DNA of 64,000 nucleotides from Triglochin maritima (Eukaryota; Streptophyta; Magnoliopsida; Alismatales; Juncaginaceae): positions 41,126,201 to 41,190,200 of the forward strand of contig OY821771.1 of the NCBI GenBank assembly GCA_963682175.1, given 5' to 3'. The position numbers were made by a program, and so were the translations under genes. Below the pieces are notes generated by a model. The model worked only from the letters and a program-made list of their open reading frames with translations. It had not been told where the DNA came from and did not search any database. Position 1 is the first letter of the stretch, and every line of letters starts with the position of its first letter. Shown here one piece after another: positions 12,701 to 25,900 of this stretch.

Positions 12701-14188
12701 CTGCTGTAACAGTCTCTGAGCTCTCACAGCAGATACAATAATGCGACCCCCTCTGCTTCTGATCCCTCTAATCAGAATATCAGGCAAACCCTTCCTCGGG
12801 ATCAAAATCTTCTTCTCACGGCACAAGACTCGAACATCATATTGGGACAGCCAATCCATCCCAAGTATGACATCAAAGTCCTCCATCGGTAGTAAGACCA
12901 GGTCTGCCGGAAACTCCTGATCTCCCGAAACAACCGTGGCGCCGGGGACAAATCTCCCCACAGTGCCCACCAGACCCAGGGGTGTGCTGACCTCCAAAGT
13001 GGCAGTCAACATCGCAAGGGTACAGCCCAACACTCCCGCAAATCGCTCTGAGATGAACGAGTGTGTCGCGCCACAATCAAATAACACCCTAGCTACGGAA
13101 CCTGCGACAAGAAGTGTACCTTCCACCACAGCGCCTCCATCACGAGCCTCCTCTGCCTGGATGGTGTAAACTCTGCCAGTGCGCTGCCCCTGCTGTGGTC
13201 GGAAAGGTGGTCTACCTCCGCCTCCTCCTCTGCCTGGTGCGGGTAAACCCGGTGGTCTGCTCGGCCCAGCTCCTCGGCTCGGACAGCTCCTGATAAAGTG
13301 ACCCAGCTGGCCACACCCATGACATGCTCCGGGGGTGAAGCACGGCCCGGAGTGAAACCTCCCACAAGTACCACAAGGCTCTGGTCGTGGTACTGCAACT
13401 CCTGCTCCCTCGTATCGGGGCCTCTTGCCCGGATTCCCTCCAGTCTGACCTCCCGGCCGCCCAGAGAATCTACCCGATGGCCTCCTCTCATCCTGGTAGT
13501 TCTCTCTGTAGTCACGATCAAGAACAGTAGCACTCTTCACCGCATCAGCTAATGTGCGTGGCATATGTGTCAGCACCTTCGTCCTCAACTGCTTCCGGAG
13601 CCCTCGGACGAACTTCCCTGCTCTCTGCTCCTGTGTAACGTACATCTCGGGACAGTAACGCTCAAGGGCGTTGAACTTCCCGATGTAGCCTGCCAGGGTC
13701 ATGTCTCCCTGCTGAAGACTCAGAAACTCCTCCCTCTTCTCGTCCTGAACATGCTGCGGAAAATACTGCTCGTTGAACTCGCCAACGAACTCCTCCCAGG
13801 CTATATCATCTCTGTCCGCAAACACCACTGCAGATGTGGACCTCCACCAGTTGGACGCAGCACCGCCCAAAACATAAGTAGCCAGGCCCACTCTCGCCTC
13901 TGGAGGACAACCAATAGCACTGAAGATCTTCTGCATCGTGAAGATCCACTCCTCCGCAGCCTCTGCGTCGTACTGCCCCAGAAAGGTAGGCGGATGCTGG
14001 CGCATAAACCGGTCATGCATAGCACCAGTTCCCGTCTGCCCAGTCTGTGCTGTCTGCTGCTGTAGCATCTCTGTCAGACGTCCGACCGTATCGAACAACG
14101 TCCGACGCTCATCCTCCCAAGCCTCATCCCTCGCAGTCTCACTCTCACCGCGAGTATGGGCAACCGCCTTCCCCCGTCTAGGAGGCAT
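9746..14188 (-). CDS. Gag-Pol polyprotein, Ty3/gypsy chromovirus (Tekay/Del-like), copy 1
   Basis: An uninterrupted single-frame gag-pol. The frame opens at 14233, but the likely start is the Met at 14188 (MPPRRGKAV). Residue numbers here count from the upstream Met at 14233. Gag capsid-like region is at about 75-260. A CCHC knuckle ([14 protein letters not shown]) is near 303-317. The aspartic protease motif [11 protein letters not shown] is near 383, with Cys where Ser/Thr is usual. Reverse transcriptase spans about 560-740 with catalytic FVDD near 720. RNase H (YSDAS near 868, TDHQS near 930) follows. Integrase has an HHCC zinc domain near 1075-1122 and D, D, E residues in [16 protein letters not shown] and DGQSERTIQ. 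It ends with a GPF module and a chromodomain-like tail ([15 protein letters not shown]). There are no stops or frameshifts, so it is potentially autonomous. Confidence 0.95.
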   Translation of the reverse strand: MPPRRGKAVAHTRGESETARDEAWEDERRTLFDTVGRLTEMLQQQTAQTGQTGTGAMHDRFMRQHPPTFLGQYDAEAAEEWIFTMQKIFSAIGCPPEARVGLATYVLGGAASNWWRSTSAVVFADRDDIAWEEFVGEFNEQYFPQHVQDEKREEFLSLQQGDMTLAGYIGKFNALERYCPEMYVTQEQRAGKFVRGLRKQLRTKVLTHMPRTLADAVKSATVLDRDYRENYQDERRPSGRFSGRPGGQTGGNPGKRPRYEGAGVAVPRPEPCGTCGRFHSGPCFTPGACHGCGQLGHFIRSCPSRGAGPSRPPGLPAPGRGGGGGRPPFRPQQGQRTGRVYTIQAEEARDGGAVVEGTLLVAGSVARVLFDCGATHSFISERFAGVLGCTLAMLTATLEVSTPLGLVGTVGRFVPGATVVSGDQEFPADLVLLPMEDFDVILGMDWLSQYDVRVLCREKKILIPRKGLPDILIRGIRSRGGRIIVSAVRAQRLLQQGCAAFLATLVVAEAESQRLEDIEVVQEFADVFPAEIPGLPPHRELEFGIELVAGTTPQSKAPYRMAPAELTELKKQLQELMDSGFIRPSVSPWGAPVLFVKKKDGSLRMCIDYRMLNQVTVKNRYPLPRIEDLFDQLQSAKVFSKIDLRSGYHQLRIRDEDIQKTAFRTRYGHYEFLVMPFGLTNAPAAFMDLMHRTFRQYIDIFVIVFVDDILIYSPDVEQHREHLRIVLSILRAQQLYAKFSKCEFWLDRVAFLGHIVSAEGISVDPAKVEAVTQWRTPTSVTEIRSFVGLAGYYRRFIKDFSRLAAPLTALTQKGVTFVWSQKCEDSFQELKRLLTTAPVLSLPSGTGGFVIYSDASGIGLGCVLMQHGRVIAYASRQLKVHERNYPTHDLELAAVVHALKTWRHYLYGEQFEVFTDHQSLKYLFSQKELNMRQRRWLEFIKDYDFTISYHPGKANTVADALSRKVEVSVAGLCIQEWRLLESLAEWRPFADSSEGAVIAGLRVEPQTVSAVIHAQTTDEELSSLLQLAARDGSDFRVGVDGGLRFRDRIWVPKTEDLRHDIMEEAHRSRYSIHPGSTKMYKDLQRNFWWRGMKKDVADFVSRCLVCQQVKIEHQRPAGQMQRIELPEWKWEHVTMDFVTGLPKTRRFHDAIWVIVDRLTKSAHFLAIKTTLALEGLAKLYIEEIVRLHGVPVSIISDRDPRFTSRFWESLHRALGTRLKFSTAFHPQTDGQSERTIQTLEDMLRACTLDWAGHWDEHLPLIEFAYNNSYHSSIGMAPYEALYGRPCRSPVCWSDVGERQLVGPDIIQLYSEKVDVIRRRLATAQSRQKSYADTRRRELTFDVGDHVFLKISPSRGVMRFGKKGKLSPRYVGPFEILDRVGEVAYRIALPPQFAGLHNVFHVSMLRKYVADPAHVIEISVPEIQQDLSLDERPVEIVDQMIHQLRRRAIPMVKVRWQHHSVREATWEIEEDVRKQYPELFR

Positions 14189-14296
14189 CTGCCAAAGGAA
14201 ACAAGACAATATCAATATAATCTGTGCATGCATGATCCTCTAGACCTAACTCCTAACTCAAAGGTGGTTTCTTTGGACAAGTACGCCGAGATCAAC

Positions 14297-14308
14297 GCTC
14301 TGATACCA
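14297..14308 (-). other. Primer binding site (initiator Met tRNA), copy 1
   Basis: Three bases inside LTR 2, the element strand reads TGGTATCAGAGC. This is the standard plant retrotransposon site complementary to the 3' end of initiator methionine tRNA, and it fixes the element's direction as minus strand. Confidence 0.9.
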
Positions 14309-14311
14309 AAT

Positions 14312-16284
14312 TGTAACGTACCCGAAAACAGCGGAAAATTTAAACAATAACAAAGACCGTCAATGGTCAACACTGGGCACGTCACGGGAATAAACCAACA
14401 TATATATATATATAAACTATATCAGGTACAGACCCACGTGGAAGTCAACTATACATACTATACCGACTGACTGGGATTACAACAAAAACTATACAACATG
14501 TAATCACCTCAAAAAAAAGAAGACAACTACAGGATCCGATCTCGGGGGCACCGTCCTCGGTCACCACCTCAAACTCTAACCCTGCTCGCTACCTGAAATG
14601 CAAACAACAAACATGCCTGAGTTCCCTGCAGGAACCCCGTATACCAAACCTCCTAAAATATAAAAAGGAATTAAAGACAATGCAATGCTATGCACATGAT
14701 CATCCGCCTCGGGCCCACAATAATGCCCTCACCGCCTCCGCGGCACTGAACCACTCCTGTCACTAGGGTCAAGTCAGTCCACCGCTGCCTCACAAGGGTC
14801 AGTCGACACCACTGCTCCCCAAAACGTGCAGGAAGGAACCCCCGGTACACGCCGCACCCAAGGAGCGAGTCAGCCCGCCGAATACACAACTCGGGTCAGA
14901 CGACAGCCACTGCTCCCCCAAGAGTCGCCTAGCGCGCACCCTGCCGGAACATCCTCGGCCTACCGCTAAACCCTCGCAAACAGCCCAAGGTTCACGGTAC
15001 ACATCCCTCACACCCCGCTCGGTAAGAGAGGAAAAAGTACAACAATAATACGCCTTCGTCGAAGGTGAAATCCGTAGCTCTCAAAGCCGGTAATCGACCG
15101 TCGCCTCGGAGCCGGTAGTCGACCTGACATCGACGGATCGCGTGTGGATAAATCCACCAACCTGTGGCAGATCGGTCGACCGCTACAAGCACACCGGTCG
15201 ACCGGTCCCCCACACAGTACACAGTACTGTGCAAACAATTCTACCGGTCGAACCACGCCAACCGAATTACCGACCAATCGGTCGAACAAAAGTCATCTAG
15301 CGGTCGACCGTTTGGAAGGTCTGCGCTATACAATTTTATATAATATATATATCCGACCGGTCGAACCAAGGGGCCGTTCGACCGATAACAGGACTTTCAA
15401 TATTTCGCCCAAGTCTCGTTCGGTCGACCGGAACTGAAATACAGTTCGACCGAATCAACACAAGCACTCTACCGCTTAATTAAATGCTCAGTCGGTCGAC
15501 CGAGAGTTAAAGAGCGGTCGACCGTTTTGATGGTCAAAGCTCCCAACCGACTTAGCATCGAATGGATCGGTCGAACAAGGTAAGGACGTTCGACCGTTTA
15601 ATAAGTCAAAATCCCCAACCGACCCATTCTCATCGTTATTCGGTCGACCGGCTAAGTGGTCCCGTTCGACCGATAACAGTAAAATCCCCTTTTTCCCGCA
15701 CAATCTGGTATAACGGTCGACCGTCTAACGACATCGTTCGACCGTTCGCGGGTAAACAACAATATAATAATAGGATCGGTCGACTGCCCACAGGCACCGG
15801 TCGACCGATCGTCGTCTTCAACCTCTGAATTGGTTGAATTCCGACGGGGAATTCGACACCAACGTCGATCCCCAACACTCACAAGGCACAAGTGAGTTAT
15901 AATGAAGATTTGGCATACCTTTTTGACGGTTGAAGAAGCCTCCCAAGCTTGAGTCACTTCACTCCTCTTCTTCTTCCTTCTTCTCCTTCTTCTCCTCTTC
16001 TTCTACTTCACCTCCTTCTTCTTCTCCGACGTTCACCTCCTCTCACTCTCTGATAACAAGCAATGATGAAAGAAACGACCAAACCCTTATCTCTTAACAA
16101 CATCACCTTAAATAGCCAAATCCACCTACACCTCATCCAATCACACTTAACCTAAAACTCAACCAACCAAAGCCATCCACCTCAACCTCCACATGTCCAA
16201 CACCTCCACCTCTCCATGCAGGATTAATTAGGGTTAATTAGGTTTAGGTTTAGTTAATTAAGATGTTTAGTTTAGGTTATTACA
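14312..16284 (-). repeat. LTR 2 of the gypsy array, shared by both copies
   Basis: Serves as 5' LTR of copy 1 and 3' LTR of copy 2. It is the same length as LTR 1 and LTR 3, and every open frame I compared is identical. No target duplication separates it from the flanking internal regions. It includes the palindrome array at 15173-15807. Confidence 0.93.
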
Positions 16285-16333
16285 ATCTACCCTCCTTAAA
16301 AGAATTTCGCCCGCGAAATTCGAAATAACTGAC

Positions 16334-19300
16334 TTACCGGAATAACTCTGGATACTGCTTCCTGACATCCTCCTCGATCTCCCAGGTAGCCTCTCTAACA
16401 CTGTGATGCTGCCACCTGACCTTCACCATAGGAATCGCTCTCCTCCTGAGCTGATGTATCATCTGATCCACGATCTCAACTGGTCTCTCATCTAATGACA
16501 AATCCTGCTGGATCTCCGGTACTGATATCTCTATCACATGAGCTGGATCGGCCACGTACTTCCTCAACATAGAAACATGGAAGACGTTGTGAAGTCCTGC
16601 GAACTGTGGTGGTAGTGCAATCCTATATGCCACCTCACCGACCCGATCCAATATCTCAAAAGGTCCGACATACCTCGGACTCAGCTTCCCCTTCTTCCCG
16701 AATCTCATCACCCCTCTGGAAGGCGAGATCTTCAGGAAGACATGATCTCCTACATCAAAAGTCAGCTCACGTCTCCGCGTATCAGCATAACTCTTCTGCC
16801 TGCTCTGCGCCGTAGCTAGTCGTCTCCGAATCACGTCGACCTTCTCTGAATACAACTGGATAATGTCAGGTCCAACTAGCTGTCTCTCGCCCACATCACT
16901 CCAGCATACCGGCGATCTACACGGTCTCCCGTATAATGCCTCATAGGGTGCCATCCCAATACTCGAGTGGTAGCTGTTGTTGTAGGCGAACTCGATCAAC
17001 GGCAAATGCTCATCCCAATGTCCTGCCCAGTCAAGTGTACACGCTCTCAGCATGTCCTCCAATGTCTGTATCGTCCGCTCTGACTGGCCATCTGTCTGTG
17101 GGTGGAAAGCTGTGCTAAACTTCAGACGTGTCCCCAGTGCTCTGTGTAGACTCTCCCAAAATCTCGAAGTGAATCTGGGATCTCTGTCTGAAATAATACT
17201 GACTGGTACGCCATGAAGTCTGACAATCTCCTCAATATATAACTTAGCTAGACCCTCCAGAGCAAGAGTGGTCTTAATAGCTAAGAAATGCGCCGACTTG
17301 GTCAGTCGATCGACTATAACCCAAATCGCATCGTGGAATCTCCGTGTCTTCGGTAGCCCCGTAACAAAATCCATCGTCACGTGCTCCCACTTCCACTCGG
17401 GCAACTCAATCCTCTGCATCTGTCCTGCTGGTCTCTGGTGCTCGATCTTCACCTGCTGACAGACCAAACACCTCGACACGAAGTCTGCAACGTCCTTCTT
17501 CATACCTCGCCACCAGAAGTTCCGCTGCAGGTCTTTGTACATCTTGGTGCTCCCTGGATGAATGGAATATCTCGATCTGTGTGCCTCCTCCATGATATCA
17601 TGTCTCAGGTCCTCTGTCTTCGGCACCCAGATACGATCTCTGAATCTCAGACCTCCGTCCACTCCAACTCTGAAATCTGACCCATCTCTGGCAGCTAACT
17701 GTAACAAACTGCTCAACTCCTCATCTGTAGTCTGAGCATGAATCACTGCTGATACTGTCTGAGGCTCTACTCTCAATCCGGCAATCACTGCGCCCTCAGA
17801 GCTATCAGCAAATGGCCTCCACTCTGCCAAGGACTCTAGCAGTCTCCACTCCTGAATGCATAGGCCTGCTACTGATACCTCCACCTTCCGGCTCAAAGCG
17901 TCTGCAACCGTGTTCGCCTTCCCCGGATGGTAAGAGATAGTGAAGTCATAGTCCTTAATGAACTCAAGCCATCTGCGCTGCCTCATGTTCAGCTCCTTCT
18001 GCGAGAACAGGTACTTCAGACTCTGATGATCTGTAAACACCTCGAACTGCTCGCCATAAAGATAGTGTCTCCAGGTCTTCAGTGCGTGAACCACTGCTGC
18101 TAACTCCAAATCATGTGTCGGGTAATTCCTCTCATGGACCTTCAGCTGTCTGGATGCGTACGCGATCACCCTCCCGTGCTGCATAAGTACACATCCTAAG
18201 CCAATACCTGAAGCGTCGCTATAAATCACGAATCCACCCGTGCCACTCGGCAATGATAAAACTGGTGCTGTGGTCAACAGTCTCTTCAGCTCCTGAAAGC
18301 TGTCCTCACACTTCTGCGACCAAACAAAAGTGACTCCCTTCTGCGTCAGAGCCGTCAGTGGTGCTGCCAATCTCGAGAAGTCTTTGATGAAGCGACGGTA
18401 ATAACCCGCCAGTCCAACAAAGCTCCTAATCTCCGTCACGCTCGTAGGGGTCCTCCACTGTGTCACCGCCTCTACCTTCGCCGGATCCACTGATATCCCC
18501 TCTGCCGATACAATGTGTCCGAGGAATGCCACTCTGTCCAACCAAAACTCGCACTTTGAGAACTTAGCATATAACTGCTGAGCCCTCAAGATGCTGAGTA
18601 CAATCCTCAGATGCTCTCTGTGCTGCTCCACATCTGGTGAATAGATCAAGATGTCATCCACGAAGACAATCACAAATATATCAATATACTGCCTGAACGT
18701 CCGGTGCATCAGATCCATGAATGCTGCCGGAGCATTCGTCAATCCAAATGGCATCACCAAGAACTCATAGTGTCCATATCTCGTCCTGAAGGCTGTCTTC
18801 TGGATGTCCTCATCTCGGATCCTCAACTGGTGATATCCTGAACGCAGGTCAATCTTCGAGAAAACCTTCGCTGACTGCAGCTGGTCAAAGAGGTCCTCAA
18901 TCCTAGGTAAGGGATACCTATTCTTCACCGTCACCTGGTTCAGCATCCTGTAGTCTATGCACATCCTCAAGGATCCGTCCTTCTTCTTCACAAACAAAAC
19001 TGGTGCACCCCAAGGCGAGACGCTCGGTCTGATAAATCCAGAGTCCATCAACTCCTGCAACTGCTTCTTCAACTCTGTCAACTCAGCAGGTGCCATCCGG
19101 TATGGAGCCTTCGACTGTGGTGTAGTGCCAGCTACCAACTCAATGCCGAACTCCAACTCTCGGTGTGGTGGTAAACCTGGAATCTCCGCTGGAAAAACAT
19201 CCGCGAACTCCTGCACCACCTCAATGTCCTCTAGCCTCTGGGACTCTGCCTCCGCAACTACAAGTGTCGCCAGAAATGCTGCACATCCCTGCTGTAACAG

Positions 19301-20776
19301 TCTCTGAGCTCTCACAGCAGATACAATAATGCGACCCCCTCTGCTTCTGATCCCTCTAATCAGAATATCAGGCAAACCCTTCCTCGGGATCAAAATCTTC
19401 TTCTCACGGCACAAGACTCGAACATCATATTGGGACAGCCAATCCATCCCAAGTATGACATCAAAGTCCTCCATCGGTAGTAAGACCAGGTCTGCCGGAA
19501 ACTCCTGATCTCCCGAAACAACCGTGGCGCCGGGGACAAATCTCCCCACAGTGCCCACCAGACCCAGGGGTGTGCTGACCTCCAAAGTGGCAGTCAACAT
19601 CGCAAGGGTACAGCCCAACACTCCCGCAAATCGCTCTGAGATGAACGAGTGTGTCGCGCCACAATCAAATAACACCCTAGCTACGGAACCTGCGACAAGA
19701 AGTGTACCTTCCACCACAGCGCCTCCATCACGAGCCTCCTCTGCCTGGATGGTGTAAACTCTGCCAGTGCGCTGCCCCTGCTGTGGTCGGAAAGGTGGTC
19801 TACCTCCGCCTCCTCCTCTGCCTGGTGCGGGTAAACCCGGTGGTCTGCTCGGCCCAGCTCCTCGGCTCGGACAGCTCCTGATAAAGTGACCCAGCTGGCC
19901 ACACCCATGACATGCTCCGGGGGTGAAGCACGGCCCGGAGTGAAACCTCCCACAAGTACCACAAGGCTCTGGTCGTGGTACTGCAACTCCTGCTCCCTCG
20001 TATCGGGGCCTCTTGCCCGGATTCCCTCCAGTCTGACCTCCCGGCCGCCCAGAGAATCTACCCGATGGCCTCCTCTCATCCTGGTAGTTCTCTCTGTAGT
20101 CACGATCAAGAACAGTAGCACTCTTCACCGCATCAGCTAATGTGCGTGGCATATGTGTCAGCACCTTCGTCCTCAACTGCTTCCGGAGCCCTCGGACGAA
20201 CTTCCCTGCTCTCTGCTCCTGTGTAACGTACATCTCGGGACAGTAACGCTCAAGGGCGTTGAACTTCCCGATGTAGCCTGCCAGGGTCATGTCTCCCTGC
20301 TGAAGACTCAGAAACTCCTCCCTCTTCTCGTCCTGAACATGCTGCGGAAAATACTGCTCGTTGAACTCGCCAACGAACTCCTCCCAGGCTATATCATCTC
20401 TGTCCGCAAACACCACTGCAGATGTGGACCTCCACCAGTTGGACGCAGCACCGCCCAAAACATAAGTAGCCAGGCCCACTCTCGCCTCTGGAGGACAACC
20501 AATAGCACTGAAGATCTTCTGCATCGTGAAGATCCACTCCTCCGCAGCCTCTGCGTCGTACTGCCCCAGAAAGGTAGGCGGATGCTGGCGCATAAACCGG
20601 TCATGCATAGCACCAGTTCCCGTCTGCCCAGTCTGTGCTGTCTGCTGCTGTAGCATCTCTGTCAGACGTCCGACCGTATCGAACAACGTCCGACGCTCAT
20701 CCTCCCAAGCCTCATCCCTCGCAGTCTCACTCTCACCGCGAGTATGGGCAACCGCCTTCCCCCGTCTAGGAGGCAT
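16334..20776 (-). CDS. Gag-Pol polyprotein, Ty3/gypsy chromovirus, copy 2
   Basis: Encodes a protein identical to copy 1 with the same domain order (Gag, CCHC knuckle, protease, RT, RNase H, integrase, chromodomain-like tail). The likely start is again MPPRRGKAV at 20776 within a frame opening at 20821. The single nucleotide difference noticed from copy 1 is at 18551 and is synonymous. The identity points to very recent formation of the array, or to a duplication in the assembly. Confidence 0.94.
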   Translation of the reverse strand: MPPRRGKAVAHTRGESETARDEAWEDERRTLFDTVGRLTEMLQQQTAQTGQTGTGAMHDRFMRQHPPTFLGQYDAEAAEEWIFTMQKIFSAIGCPPEARVGLATYVLGGAASNWWRSTSAVVFADRDDIAWEEFVGEFNEQYFPQHVQDEKREEFLSLQQGDMTLAGYIGKFNALERYCPEMYVTQEQRAGKFVRGLRKQLRTKVLTHMPRTLADAVKSATVLDRDYRENYQDERRPSGRFSGRPGGQTGGNPGKRPRYEGAGVAVPRPEPCGTCGRFHSGPCFTPGACHGCGQLGHFIRSCPSRGAGPSRPPGLPAPGRGGGGGRPPFRPQQGQRTGRVYTIQAEEARDGGAVVEGTLLVAGSVARVLFDCGATHSFISERFAGVLGCTLAMLTATLEVSTPLGLVGTVGRFVPGATVVSGDQEFPADLVLLPMEDFDVILGMDWLSQYDVRVLCREKKILIPRKGLPDILIRGIRSRGGRIIVSAVRAQRLLQQGCAAFLATLVVAEAESQRLEDIEVVQEFADVFPAEIPGLPPHRELEFGIELVAGTTPQSKAPYRMAPAELTELKKQLQELMDSGFIRPSVSPWGAPVLFVKKKDGSLRMCIDYRMLNQVTVKNRYPLPRIEDLFDQLQSAKVFSKIDLRSGYHQLRIRDEDIQKTAFRTRYGHYEFLVMPFGLTNAPAAFMDLMHRTFRQYIDIFVIVFVDDILIYSPDVEQHREHLRIVLSILRAQQLYAKFSKCEFWLDRVAFLGHIVSAEGISVDPAKVEAVTQWRTPTSVTEIRSFVGLAGYYRRFIKDFSRLAAPLTALTQKGVTFVWSQKCEDSFQELKRLLTTAPVLSLPSGTGGFVIYSDASGIGLGCVLMQHGRVIAYASRQLKVHERNYPTHDLELAAVVHALKTWRHYLYGEQFEVFTDHQSLKYLFSQKELNMRQRRWLEFIKDYDFTISYHPGKANTVADALSRKVEVSVAGLCIQEWRLLESLAEWRPFADSSEGAVIAGLRVEPQTVSAVIHAQTTDEELSSLLQLAARDGSDFRVGVDGGLRFRDRIWVPKTEDLRHDIMEEAHRSRYSIHPGSTKMYKDLQRNFWWRGMKKDVADFVSRCLVCQQVKIEHQRPAGQMQRIELPEWKWEHVTMDFVTGLPKTRRFHDAIWVIVDRLTKSAHFLAIKTTLALEGLAKLYIEEIVRLHGVPVSIISDRDPRFTSRFWESLHRALGTRLKFSTAFHPQTDGQSERTIQTLEDMLRACTLDWAGHWDEHLPLIEFAYNNSYHSSIGMAPYEALYGRPCRSPVCWSDVGERQLVGPDIIQLYSEKVDVIRRRLATAQSRQKSYADTRRRELTFDVGDHVFLKISPSRGVMRFGKKGKLSPRYVGPFEILDRVGEVAYRIALPPQFAGLHNVFHVSMLRKYVADPAHVIEISVPEIQQDLSLDERPVEIVDQMIHQLRRRAIPMVKVRWQHHSVREATWEIEEDVRKQYPELFR

Positions 20777-20884
20777 CTGCCAAAGGAAACAAGACAATAT
20801 CAATATAATCTGTGCATGCATGATCCTCTAGACCTAACTCCTAACTCAAAGGTGGTTTCTTTGGACAAGTACGCCGAGATCAAC

Positions 20885-20896
20885 GCTCTGATACCA
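20885..20896 (-). other. Primer binding site (initiator Met tRNA), copy 2
   Basis: TGGTATCAGAGC on the minus strand, three bases inside LTR 3. Same geometry as in copy 1. Confidence 0.9.
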
Positions 20897-20899
20897 AAT

Positions 20900-22872
20900 T
20901 GTAACGTACCCGAAAACAGCGGAAAATTTAAACAATAACAAAGACCGTCAATGGTCAACACTGGGCACGTCACGGGAATAAACCAACATATATATATATA
21001 TAAACTATATCAGGTACAGACCCACGTGGAAGTCAACTATACATACTATACCGACTGACTGGGATTACAACAAAAACTATACAACATGTAATCACCTCAA
21101 AAAAAAGAAGACAACTACAGGATCCGATCTCGGGGGCACCGTCCTCGGTCACCACCTCAAACTCTAACCCTGCTCGCTACCTGAAATGCAAACAACAAAC
21201 ATGCCTGAGTTCCCTGCAGGAACCCCGTATACCAAACCTCCTAAAATATAAAAAGGAATTAAAGACAATGCAATGCTATGCACATGATCATCCGCCTCGG
21301 GCCCACAATAATGCCCTCACCGCCTCCGCGGCACTGAACCACTCCTGTCACTAGGGTCAAGTCAGTCCACCGCTGCCTCACAAGGGTCAGTCGACACCAC
21401 TGCTCCCCAAAACGTGCAGGAAGGAACCCCCGGTACACGCCGCACCCAAGGAGCGAGTCAGCCCGCCGAATACACAACTCGGGTCAGACGACAGCCACTG
21501 CTCCCCCAAGAGTCGCCTAGCGCGCACCCTGCCGGAACATCCTCGGCCTACCGCTAAACCCTCGCAAACAGCCCAAGGTTCACGGTACACATCCCTCACA
21601 CCCCGCTCGGTAAGAGAGGAAAAAGTACAACAATAATACGCCTTCGTCGAAGGTGAAATCCGTAGCTCTCAAAGCCGGTAATCGACCGTCGCCTCGGAGC
21701 CGGTAGTCGACCTGACATCGACGGATCGCGTGTGGATAAATCCACCAACCTGTGGCAGATCGGTCGACCGCTACAAGCACACCGGTCGACCGGTCCCCCA
21801 CACAGTACACAGTACTGTGCAAACAATTCTACCGGTCGAACCACGCCAACCGAATTACCGACCAATCGGTCGAACAAAAGTCATCTAGCGGTCGACCGTT
21901 TGGAAGGTCTGCGCTATACAATTTTATATAATATATATATCCGACCGGTCGAACCAAGGGGCCGTTCGACCGATAACAGGACTTTCAATATTTCGCCCAA
22001 GTCTCGTTCGGTCGACCGGAACTGAAATACAGTTCGACCGAATCAACACAAGCACTCTACCGCTTAATTAAATGCTCAGTCGGTCGACCGAGAGTTAAAG
22101 AGCGGTCGACCGTTTTGATGGTCAAAGCTCCCAACCGACTTAGCATCGAATGGATCGGTCGAACAAGGTAAGGACGTTCGACCGTTTAATAAGTCAAAAT
22201 CCCCAACCGACCCATTCTCATCGTTATTCGGTCGACCGGCTAAGTGGTCCCGTTCGACCGATAACAGTAAAATCCCCTTTTTCCCGCACAATCTGGTATA
22301 ACGGTCGACCGTCTAACGACATCGTTCGACCGTTCGCGGGTAAACAACAATATAATAATAGGATCGGTCGACTGCCCACAGGCACCGGTCGACCGATCGT
22401 CGTCTTCAACCTCTGAATTGGTTGAATTCCGACGGGGAATTCGACACCAACGTCGATCCCCAACACTCACAAGGCACAAGTGAGTTATAATGAAGATTTG
22501 GCATACCTTTTTGACGGTTGAAGAAGCCTCCCAAGCTTGAGTCACTTCACTCCTCTTCTTCTTCCTTCTTCTCCTTCTTCTCCTCTTCTTCTACTTCACC
22601 TCCTTCTTCTTCTCCGACGTTCACCTCCTCTCACTCTCTGATAACAAGCAATGATGAAAGAAACGACCAAACCCTTATCTCTTAACAACATCACCTTAAA
22701 TAGCCAAATCCACCTACACCTCATCCAATCACACTTAACCTAAAACTCAACCAACCAAAGCCATCCACCTCAACCTCCACATGTCCAACACCTCCACCTC
22801 TCCATGCAGGATTAATTAGGGTTAATTAGGTTTAGGTTTAGTTAATTAAGATGTTTAGTTTAGGTTATTACA
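20900..22872 (-). repeat. LTR 3 of the gypsy array (5' LTR of copy 2)
   Basis: The outer 5' LTR of the array. It ends GGTTATTACA at 22872 and is followed directly by GACAG (22873-22877), the same five bases as at 7719-7723. Confidence 0.93.
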
Positions 22873-22969
22873 GACAGAACCGAACACTACATTTATCACA
22901 GCAAAATCAAATAAATTAACCATTATTAACATGTACTTCACAAAGCATTACAGTGATGTTCCTTTCTCT

Positions 22970-25900
22970 TCATAGACCGAACAAACACCTCCAAAAGCCC
23001 TTTGGATTCTCCTCTAATTCCAGCCCACGAAGCATATGAATCATGTTAATTACAAACTCCAGTTGATCCTTCATCTCAGAAATGCCTCTTACCACTCCCA
23101 TCAAAAACTGTCTGGATTTGTCAATATAGACCACTACATTGATTTCACCAATGTACTCAGTAGTATCTGTCTTTGCTTTCGTGTTTCTCAATGTTTCCAC
23201 CATCACCTTTACGCGTTTCATAGAAATTGCAAGTTCTTCCACTTTGTTCACAGTGAGAGTGGAAATTCTTTCTCTCATCCTAGCCACCAAACTGTTCATC
23301 TCCTCCAACTCTTTCTTGTGCCTATGGATTGGCAAAAAAAGATAAAATGCTTACACTGGGTCACTATTTTTAATCCTTTTTTAAATCAGTGCCACTATAG
23401 TTTTAAGCGGTCCACTGTCTTCTTGTAATCCAAACACAAATAGCTAGCTTTTTAAAAAAATAAATAAACAGTGTTGGATTATATTTTATGCGTCTCATTT
23501 ATCAAATGGTTGTAATTTAATTTGATGTTTGATGTATAGCATGAATGAGATGCATACCTATCAAACAATGCAACAAGTGTATCCTCGACTCGGTTAATTA
23601 CTGTCGCCGCAATGCTCGCAACTGCTACTCCATCATTATGAACAATGGCAGACAGCATGAATACCCCAACCACGGCTGCTAGGTAGGCTATCCCAGACAA
23701 GATCCTTGTCAGCGACTTCCATTTTTTGGTGGTTTTGATCTTGGCTTTACACTTGATGTCCCAAGCTTCTACCCTCTTCCAAATGAGCCTTTGCTGCTCC
23801 GCAAGAAGAGGAATAAGCTTCATGAACACAGGAAATGGATATGCAGCGGCGTCCAACAGCACATCTAGTTGTTTTGCTGTCAAGTCTTTCTTCTTGGACT
23901 CGTTCAAGAGGTCCTCCATGATGTTAGCTGTAATAACTTAATCTAAGCAACCTAATTAAATTAAACTAAACCTAATTAACCCTAATTAATCATGCATGAA
24001 GAGCAGGAGGTGTTGGAAGGAGAGAGAGAGAGTTGGTTGGTTGTGATTGGAAGGGTTTTAGGTGAATGGTGATTGGAGGAGATGGAGGTGATGAATGTAT
24101 ATATATAGTTAAGATAGGATTTTGTTAAAACGTTTCTTCATCATTTGCATCTAACAGAGAGTGAGAGAGAGAGACTTTCGGAGCAAAAGAAGGAGGAAAG
24201 AAGAAGTAAAGAAGAGGAAGAAGAAGAAGGGAAGAAGAAGAGAAGGGGTGTTGGAGGGAGCTCGGGAGGCTTCTTCAACCATCAAAAAGGTATGCCAAAT
24301 CTTCATTATAACTCACATAAGCCTTGTGAGTGTTGGGGATCGACGTTGGTGTCGAATTCCCCGTCGGAATTCAACCAATTCAGAGGTTGAAGACGACGAT
24401 CGGTCGACCGGTGCCTGTGGGCAGTCGACCGATCCTATTATTATATTGATGTTTACCCGCAAACGGTCGAACGATGTCTATGGACGGTCGACCGTTATGC
24501 CAAATTCATGCGGGAAAAAGGGGATATGCTGTTATCGGTCGAACGGGACCACTTAGCCGGTCGACCGAATAACAATGAGAATGGGTCGGTTGGGGATTTT
24601 GACTTATTAAACGGTCGAACTTCCTTTACCTTGTTCGACCGATCCATTCGATGCTAAGTCGGTTGGGAGCTTTGACCATCAAAACGGTCGACCGCTCTTT
24701 AACTCTCGGTCGACCGACTGAGCATTTAATTAAGCGGTAGAGTGCTTGTGTTGATTCGGTCGAACTGTATTTCAGTTCCGGTCGACCGAACGAGACTTGG
24801 GCAAAATACAGAAAGTCCTGTTATCGGTCGAACGACCCCTTGGTTCGACCGGTCGGATATATATATTATATAAAATTGTATAGCGTAGACCTTCCAAACG
24901 GTCGACCGCTAGATGACTTTTGTTCGACCGATTGGTCGGTAATTCGGTTGGCGTGGTTCGACCGGTAGATTTGTTTGTACAGTACTGTGTACTGTGTGGG
25001 GGACCGGTCGACCGGTGTGCTTGTAGCGGTCGACCGATCTGCCGCAGGTTGGTGGATTTATCCACACGCGATCCGTCGATGTCAGGTCGACTACCGGCTC
25101 CGAGGCGACGGTTGATTACCGGCTTTGAGAGCTACGGATTTCACCTTCGACGAAGGCGTATTATTGTTGTACTTTTTCCTCTCTTACCGAGCGGGGTGTG
25201 AGGGATGTGTACCGTAAACCTTGGGCTGTTTGCGAGGGTTTAGCGGTAGGCCGAGGATGTTCCGGCAGGGTGCGCGCTAAGCGACTCTTGGGGGAGCAGT
25301 GGCTGTCGTCTGACCCGAGTTGTGTATTCGGCGGGCTGACTCGCTCTTTGGGTGCGGCGTGTACCGGGGGTTCCTTCCTGCACTTTTTGGGGAGCAGTGG
25401 TGTCGACTGACCCTTGTGAGGCAGCGATGGACTGACTTGACCCTAGTGGCAGGAGTGGTTCAGTGCCGCGGAGGCGGTGAGGGCATTATTGTGGGCCCGA
25501 GGCGGATGATCATGTGCATAGCATTGCATTGTCTTTAATTCCTTTTTATATTTTTAGGAGGTTTGGTATACGGGGTTCCTGCAGGGAACTCAGGCATGTT
25601 TGTTGTTTGCATTTCAGGTAGCGAGCAGGGTTAGAGTTTGAGGTGGTGACCGAGGACGGTGCCCCCGAGATCAGATCCTGTAGTTGTCAGTCTTTTCCTT
25701 TTGAGGTGATTACTTATTGTATAACTTTTGTCGTAATCACAGTCAGTTTGTATATTTGACTTCCACGTGGATCATATTTATATTATATATGTCAGTTTGT
25801 TTTCCGTGACGTGCCCAGTGTTGACCGTTGACGGTCTTTATTATTGTTTAAATTTTCCGCTGTTTCGGGTACGTTACATTAGCAATCCTCAGAAAGTAGT

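Larger units (their letters stand above)
7724..22872 (-). mobile_element. Tandem Ty3/gypsy retrotransposon array (3 LTRs, 2 internal regions)
   Basis: The order is LTR (7724-9696), internal (9697-14311), LTR (14312-16284), internal (16285-20899), LTR (20900-22872). The spacing is exactly 6,588 bp throughout. A single 5-bp target duplication, GACAG, sits at 7719-7723 and 22873-22877, and none is found at the inner LTR junctions. The three LTRs are 1,973 bp each, and every reading frame I compared in them is identical. The two polyproteins are identical. The only base difference I noticed is A at 11963 versus G at 18551 (silent, Cys codon). This is the structure expected when LTRs of one young element recombine unequally, or when a tandem cDNA form integrates. 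An assembly duplication is the alternative. Confidence 0.93.

Noticed and set aside
9746..20821. Purely artefactual duplication of one element in assembly
   Set aside because: Not excluded, but the outer target duplication and a base difference between copies at 11963/18551 favour two real copies; reported as an alternative.
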